Positions 59,564 to 64,000 of a DNA stretch of 64,000 nucleotides are shown here, piece after piece. Under the pieces are notes generated by a model. That model saw only the letters and a program-made list of their open reading frames with translations. It did not search any database and was not told the DNA's origin. Source of the stretch: Emergencia sp. 1XD21-10 (GTDB lineage: Bacteria > Bacillota > Clostridia > Peptostreptococcales > Anaerovoracaceae); assembly GCF_009936045.1 (NCBI RefSeq), contig NZ_QWEQ01000003.1, positions 62,001 to 126,000 on the forward strand. The letters are read 5' to 3'. Positions within the stretch are counted from its first letter, which is position 1, and the number at the start of each line of letters is the position of its first letter. The translations under genes were made by a program, and so were the position numbers.

Positions 59564-61357
59564 CTAATAGGCAACCACACCATAACCATAGATTGAGCTA
59601 CTCCCGACTGGATAGCTCTGCTGCTTGCAGGCATCCCCAGAGTTGCCCTCCACGGTGTAGACCGTTCCATTCTCGCATTTCTCCACGATTCCTACATGGT
59701 CGATTGAACCGTCATGCCCCCAATCAAAGAAAATAAGGTCGCCTGTCTGCGGCTCATAGTTCTTATCCTGCCATTGCCCCTTGCCCTTGAACCAGTTTAC
59801 ACCGTCCGAGCAGAGGGAGAATTTCGGGATGATGCCGCTCTCCAGATAGCCGCACTGGTCGGCACACCACGACACGAAGCAGGCACACCATTCCACACGC
59901 CCGTCAAATCCGTACCAACTCCAATAAGGCTGACCGCCCTCATTGCCGAGCTGTGTCAAGGCAACCTCCACAATGGCTTGGTTTCCGCCGCTTGTAAACG
60001 CCCGCCCGTATGGATAGTAACGCAGCACATGGGCGGGGTACTGCGTGTCGCCGTATTTTTCCCAACCCAGACGGTTTGCCTGCATCGCAGAAAATTCCAC
60101 CGCATTTGCATAGGAATAGCCGCCGTAATTGCTCTTTGCCCATGAGATATAGCCGTTGCCGAAGTTATAACCCTGCAAGGCAAGCTTGATACGCTCCATG
60201 TCTATCGGGCTTTCCACCTCGGCTGACGTGAGTGCGGCTTTCAATTCCTGCACGCCGCACTCAATGGAATACTCTGGGTCTTTGATGCCGTTCGGCTCAT
60301 GGGGGTATTTCTTGTTGAAGCTCCCCTCCGCTGACTGCATCGGGTCGCTGCCCTTTCCCCCAGATTCCTGCATCATCACCGCCTTGATAAGCTCCACATA
60401 TTCGGGGATGCCGTACTGCTTCGCATATTTTTGTATCAGCGGCGTGTAGGCTTCTACCTCCGCACTGACGGGGGTATAGGAAGTGCTGTCGCTGCCGCCG
60501 CCAAACAGGGAAACGGCACACCCAAGCAGGACGACAATGAGGATTATCACAATGGCAACCCACCCGCCTGCGATGAGTGCGGAAACCAGAGCCTTTGTGC
60601 CTGCGATAATCGCCTTGACTGCCGCAACGGTGGCTCTGACCGTGGCTTTCGTTGCTTCGGCTGTCGCTTTTGCGGTGGCTTTCGCCGTCTGTGCCGCCTT
60701 TTGTGTGGCTTTTGCGGATGCCTTTGCCGCTTTCTGTGCGGTCTTTGTAGTCTGCTCCGTAGTCTTAATCGCCGTCTTGGATGTCGCCCTTGCGGTTTTC
60801 ACGCCTTTTTCTGTCGCCTTGACCGTGCCTTTTGCGGTGGTCTTGACGGTTTTCTCTGCATTTCTGGCGGTGGTTTTAATTGTCCGTTTCCCCTGCTGCC
60901 TTGTCTTTATCAACTGGCTTGCCCCTGTCTGCGTTGCTTCGTTCTTAACAGGAACATCGGGGACAGAAGAACGGCTCGCAGTTCCGTGACGGATCTGCGA
61001 GCCTGCCTGTTCTGCATACTCCTTTGCCCTTTTCTGCTCGGCGGCTTTCACCGCACGTTTGGTCTTAAATTCAGCGATTTTATCTTTAGCCCTGCCGATA
61101 TTCTCTTTGGTTGTCTGGACATTCTTCTGTCCCTGCTTATTGAATTGATGGATTCCCTCGTCCTTAATACGCCCCGAAGCATGGGAAAACTTATCGGCGG
61201 CATATTCCGCAGGCGAATTTTCCTCCGCATAATATCCCTGCTCCGCCTTGTCCTTTGTCTTGGCATAAGCGGATTTCATGCGTTCGCCTGCGATGGCGGC
61301 TTTGTCCAACGTCTTAATCGTGCCTTTGACCGCATCTCTGGTCTTTATATCAGCCAT
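59564..61357 (-). CDS. Conjugation-associated cell-wall hydrolase (CwlT-like, lysozyme + NlpC/P60)
   Basis: 597 residues. The N-terminal 265 residues are very rich in Lys, Ala and Thr and end in one membrane helix (WVAIVIILIVVLLGCAVSLF). A lysozyme/SLT-like domain follows (YAKQYGIPEYVELIKAVMMQESGG, with the catalytic-type Glu). The C-terminal NlpC/P60 or CHAP domain has CACFVSWCADQCG and IDHVGIVE. The enzyme opens peptidoglycan for the mating channel. GGAGGT precedes the ATG; the sortase gene is 36 bp upstream. Confidence 0.9.
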   Translation of the reverse strand: MADIKTRDAVKGTIKTLDKAAIAGERMKSAYAKTKDKAEQGYYAEENSPAEYAADKFSHASGRIKDEGIHQFNKQGQKNVQTTKENIGRAKDKIAEFKTKRAVKAAEQKRAKEYAEQAGSQIRHGTASRSSVPDVPVKNEATQTGASQLIKTRQQGKRTIKTTARNAEKTVKTTAKGTVKATEKGVKTARATSKTAIKTTEQTTKTAQKAAKASAKATQKAAQTAKATAKATAEATKATVRATVAAVKAIIAGTKALVSALIAGGWVAIVIILIVVLLGCAVSLFGGGSDSTSYTPVSAEVEAYTPLIQKYAKQYGIPEYVELIKAVMMQESGGKGSDPMQSAEGSFNKKYPHEPNGIKDPEYSIECGVQELKAALTSAEVESPIDMERIKLALQGYNFGNGYISWAKSNYGGYSYANAVEFSAMQANRLGWEKYGDTQYPAHVLRYYPYGRAFTSGGNQAIVEVALTQLGNEGGQPYWSWYGFDGRVEWCACFVSWCADQCGYLESGIIPKFSLCSDGVNWFKGKGQWQDKNYEPQTGDLIFFDWGHDGSIDHVGIVEKCENGTVYTVEGNSGDACKQQSYPVGSSSIYGYGVVAY

Positions 61358-61393
61358 ACAAAACCTCCTTTCCCAGAGGATTTTGCGGTCATG

Positions 61394-62179
61394 CTAATTT
61401 ACCTTTTTCGCCACGACTACAAGCCTGCCGTTCTGTGCGGAATATTCGCAGGTGGAGAGCGTAATCAGTTTATCCCCATATTCAGCGGTCACGCCCGTAT
61501 CGTACAAAGCAAGCTCCTTGCACTTTACGACATAAGCGGCAAACTCTTTTTCATCTTCCGCATGGACAAAGTCATAATAGCGGTATCCCTGTGAGCTGTA
61601 TGCCACGGTCTTAAACACGGCGATGATTTCATACTCCGCCTGCTCCGTGAGGGTGTCAAACTGGATGGTCTTGTGCTTCTCATAAAAGCTCTTGGATTTG
61701 TAATCTTCCAACGCCCCGAACATCCTGCCGCCCTTGATGTGGTGTCCGTAGATAATCAGATTGTCGCTTGTGAGAATATCGCAGTCCTCTTGGATATAAG
61801 GCACTCCCAAATCGCTGTACTGTTTTTCAAAGTTGTGCTTCAGATAGAAATTCGGACTGTTCTTGCTCTGCATGACGGGATAGTTAATATTTGTACCCTC
61901 AATGGCAATCCAACCCGCCATATCCTCATTCTGCAAATACAGCTCCTTGTACTTTGCCAGAATATCCTCGCCCTCGCTGACTGGCTCATCCTTATCTTTG
62001 GGCAGTTCTTCCTCTGGCTCGGCGTTCTCCACAACCTCCGCAATCTCCGCAAAGGCTTCGGTCTGCTCGTCTATCTGCTGATAATGGCTGTAAATCTTGA
62101 AGCCGCAAAAAACCGCCGCTCCCAAAAAGGCAACAGCGGCGGCAATACAGATAATGGATTTATAGTTTTTTAAATTCAT
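61394..62179 (-). CDS. srtB: Class B sortase
   Basis: 261 residues. N-terminal membrane anchor, then the sortase β-barrel with catalytic His in IIYGHHIKGG and Cys in TLSTCEYSAQNGRLVV; the conserved Arg is in NGRL. It attaches surface proteins to peptidoglycan or cross-bridges. Class B sortases are frequent in clostridial conjugative elements. No sorting-signal substrate is seen in the window. Confidence 0.9.
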   Translation of the reverse strand: MNLKNYKSIICIAAAVAFLGAAVFCGFKIYSHYQQIDEQTEAFAEIAEVVENAEPEEELPKDKDEPVSEGEDILAKYKELYLQNEDMAGWIAIEGTNINYPVMQSKNSPNFYLKHNFEKQYSDLGVPYIQEDCDILTSDNLIIYGHHIKGGRMFGALEDYKSKSFYEKHKTIQFDTLTEQAEYEIIAVFKTVAYSSQGYRYYDFVHAEDEKEFAAYVVKCKELALYDTGVTAEYGDKLITLSTCEYSAQNGRLVVVAKKVN

Positions 62180-62244
62180 AGGCTTTTTTTCCTTTCTCTA
62201 ATCCCTGCCCTGCTTTCTGGGCAGAACAACATTTTTTCATAGCT

Positions 62245-62649
62245 TTACCGTGTATGCTCTGCCTGCTTTTTAGGGGCGGGTAAATCCCTGCAATATTCGG
62301 GATACCTTACCTTGATGCCCTCCATGAAATACGGGGCAAACTCGCAGCAGAACAATTCCTCTGGCGTAAAATATTTCTCACGCCCCTCCTCCGCATATCC
62401 GTTCCAGAGGTTAAAGGCAAGGTGGCAGACCTTGACCGTCCCGCTTGTCTGCCATCCTGCGTGCATCCCCTCTGGCTCAATGCAGTCTGTCTTAAAATCG
62501 AACATGGAATTGATATTCTTCCTCGTTTCCTCCGCAATCCCCATCACATAAAAAAATGCCCTGTGGTAACAGTCGTTGACCTTGCATTTCATCATGTTTT
62601 CCAGAAAGAAATCACGGTGGGCAGCGTTGCGGAATCTTATCTCTGACAT
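62245..62649 (-). CDS. DUF6075-like protein of conjugative elements
   Basis: 134 residues: MSEIRFRNAAHRDFFLENMMKCKVNDCYHRAFFYVMGIAEETRKNI... HLAFNLWNGY... YFTPEELFCCEFAPYFMEGIKVRYP. It resembles a small group of accessory proteins found between virB4 and hydrolase genes of gut Firmicutes elements. No function is known. GGAGAT precedes the ATG. Confidence 0.6.
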   Translation of the reverse strand: MSEIRFRNAAHRDFFLENMMKCKVNDCYHRAFFYVMGIAEETRKNINSMFDFKTDCIEPEGMHAGWQTSGTVKVCHLAFNLWNGYAEEGREKYFTPEELFCCEFAPYFMEGIKVRYPEYCRDLPAPKKQAEHTR

Positions 62650-62715
62650 AGAAAATCTCCTTTCCTTAATTCGCCCTGCTTTCTGGGCATAAAGGTATGC
62701 CCGCAGGGTGCTTTC

Positions 62716-64000
62716 CTAAACCTCGCCAAATTTGGTCGTCATCAGCTTATACAGCTCCGTATTGCGTGGGAACTTGTTGACGAACGGCACAAGGGAGCTG
62801 CCTACTTTCAAAAGCCCCTGCCCCGCACCAACATTCGTGATATAGCTCATCTGAAGGTCGGAAATGTTAAGGAGCTTCGCAAGCTCGATGCGGTCTGTCG
62901 ATGCCTGATTCAGCATGATAATAAATTCGCTGTTGGCAAGCATCGTCCTCGCCGTATGGCTCTGCAAGAGGTCGTCCACGTTCTGCGTAATTCCAGTACA
63001 GTACGCCCCATACTTACGCACACGTTTCCAGAGTGTAAAAAGGAAGTTCGCAGAATACTCATGCTGAAACAGCAGGTAAATCTCGTCAATGAAAATAAAG
63101 GTGTTCCTGCCTTTCGCCCTGTTCATCGTGATGCGGTTCAAGATGCTGTCGAGGACAACAAGCATACCGATAGGCTGTAACTGTTTGCCCAAATCCAGAA
63201 TGTCATAGCAGATAAGGCGGCTGTGGGTGTCCACGTTGGTATGCTTGGCAAAGGTATTGAGAGAGCCGTCCGTGAAAAGCTCAATCGCAAGGGCGATTTC
63301 CTGTGCTTCTGGCTCGTCCTGCTTCAACAGCTCCTCACGGAAGTCCTGCAAGGTCGGCGGCGTCCCCATATAGTTCCCCTGCTGATAGTAGCGGTACACG
63401 CCCGCCGTACAGCGGTCAATGATGGACTTCTGCTTTGCCCCCAGACTTGCACCGCCGATAAGCTGCTCGCACAAAGACAAAATAAACTCTGATTTCAAGA
63501 TGACGGGGTTTGCACCGTCGCCGTAATCAGAGTTCATATCCATAGCATTTATATGGTTTTCGCTTGTAGCGGAAATGTGAATAACTTCCCCCTGCATCGC
63601 TTTCACAAGAGGGGAGTACTCACGTTCGGGGTCTATAATAATTACATCTGCGTTAGGGTCGGTGAGGATAATATTTGTCATTTCCTCCTTTGCTGTGAAT
63701 GACTTGCCCGCACCAGACACGCCGAGGATAAAGGAATTTCCGTTCAGCAGATGGCGGCGGTTGGCGATAATCATATTTTTACTGATTACATTCTGCCCAT
63801 AATACACACCGTCCTTATGGTAAATTTCCTGCACACGAAACGGGATAAACACCGCAAGGCTCTCCGTGGTGAGGGTACGCAGGGCATCAATCTTCCTCAC
63901 TCCGAACGGCAGGGCGGTATTCAAACCGTCCATCTGCTGATACTTCAGCACGGCAAACTGGCAGAGATGTTTTCTCGCTGTCGTGAGTAATGCTTCAGTA
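62716..64000 (-). CDS. VirB4/TraE-type conjugation ATPase, 5' end beyond the window
   Basis: At least 427 residues; the frame is open to the right edge (…LCQFAVLKYQQMDG), so the N-terminal part is missing. Walker A GVSGAGKSF and Walker B TFIFIDEIYLLF are clear, and the region between them (DVIIIDPEREYSPLVKAMQG) is typical of VirB4. It powers assembly and use of the mating channel in the type IV secretion-like apparatus. Ends 66 bp before the DUF6075-like gene. Confidence 0.92.
   Translation of the reverse strand, partial: TEALLTTARKHLCQFAVLKYQQMDGLNTALPFGVRKIDALRTLTTESLAVFIPFRVQEIYHKDGVYYGQNVISKNMIIANRRHLLNGNSFILGVSGAGKSFTAKEEMTNIILTDPNADVIIIDPEREYSPLVKAMQGEVIHISATSENHINAMDMNSDYGDGANPVILKSEFILSLCEQLIGGASLGAKQKSIIDRCTAGVYRYYQQGNYMGTPPTLQDFREELLKQDEPEAQEIALAIELFTDGSLNTFAKHTNVDTHSRLICYDILDLGKQLQPIGMLVVLDSILNRITMNRAKGRNTFIFIDEIYLLFQHEYSANFLFTLWKRVRKYGAYCTGITQNVDDLLQSHTARTMLANSEFIIMLNQASTDRIELAKLLNISDLQMSYITNVGAGQGLLKVGSSLVPFVNKFPRNTELYKLMTTKFGEV

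Noticed and set aside
1-64000. rRNA or tRNA genes
   Set aside because: I looked for conserved rRNA segments and tRNA cloverleaf/TTCGA-type signatures and saw none that I could support.

Overview
The window looks like the chromosome of a strictly anaerobic Gram-positive Clostridia-type bacterium, probably an amino-acid fermenter. The evidence is an Rnf complex, two different 2-oxoacid:ferredoxin oxidoreductases, an isoleucine-type T-box leader, AGGAGG-type ribosome sites and Firmicutes-type mobile elements. I cannot name the species. About 38.4 kb is resident chromosome. The remaining 25.6 kb is a composite integrative element that runs off the right edge.

Region by region. 1-5.7 kb: a lipoprotein start and the rnfCDGEAB operon, with a consensus-like promoter and a near-consensus Rex site. 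5.8-8.4 kb: a lipoprotein nuclease, a DUF3343 protein and a D,D-carboxypeptidase. 8.5-19.0 kb: a complete type I-C CRISPR-Cas locus (cas3-5-8c-7-4-1-2) with two arrays of different repeat type. A D-lactate dehydrogenase gene lies between the arrays, and an internal start for Cas11c lies inside cas8c. 19.1-20.6 kb: a MefA-like MFS exporter with a possible leader peptide. 20.8-24.35 kb: a four-subunit 2-oxoacid:ferredoxin oxidoreductase operon (porCDAB type) behind a T-box leader. 24.4-32.4 kb: a flavoprotein, a PC4-like protein, an ABC-F ATPase, a Gate-domain membrane protein with a divergent LysR regulator, BioY, a PHP phosphoesterase and NhaC. 33.1-38.1 kb: indolepyruvate:ferredoxin oxidoreductase (iorAB), a divergent GntR regulator, a YkvI-type transporter and a small Cys-rich protein.

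38.1-64 kb: a GyrI-like gene is cut off, and element DNA begins between there and the integrase. The Tn916-like backbone holds an ORF6N protein, a tyrosine integrase, four small excisionase-type HTH genes preceded by mazF, a sigma-like factor, then cargo, then a conjugation module (XRE regulator, CwlT-like hydrolase, class B sortase, VirB4 ATPase). The cargo includes a Tn4451-like mobilisable element (tnpV, mobC, mobA, parB, tnpW, tnpX large serine recombinase). That element carries a stand-alone lantibiotic self-protection set (LanFEG ABC transporter, LanI lipoprotein, two-component regulators) with no lantibiotic biosynthesis genes in view. A second cargo set is MATE exporter + TetR + DUF4180 + Cys-rich KTR protein.

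How the genes work together: the ferredoxin oxidoreductases and Rnf share the ferredoxin pool. Oxidation of 2-oxoacids reduces ferredoxin, which Rnf couples to ion export and NAD+ reduction. Run in reverse, Rnf can supply reduced ferredoxin for reductive carboxylation. The probable Ile specifier in the T-box suggests the por-type enzyme may serve isoleucine synthesis. All functions are inferred from sequence reading alone; no database search was run.
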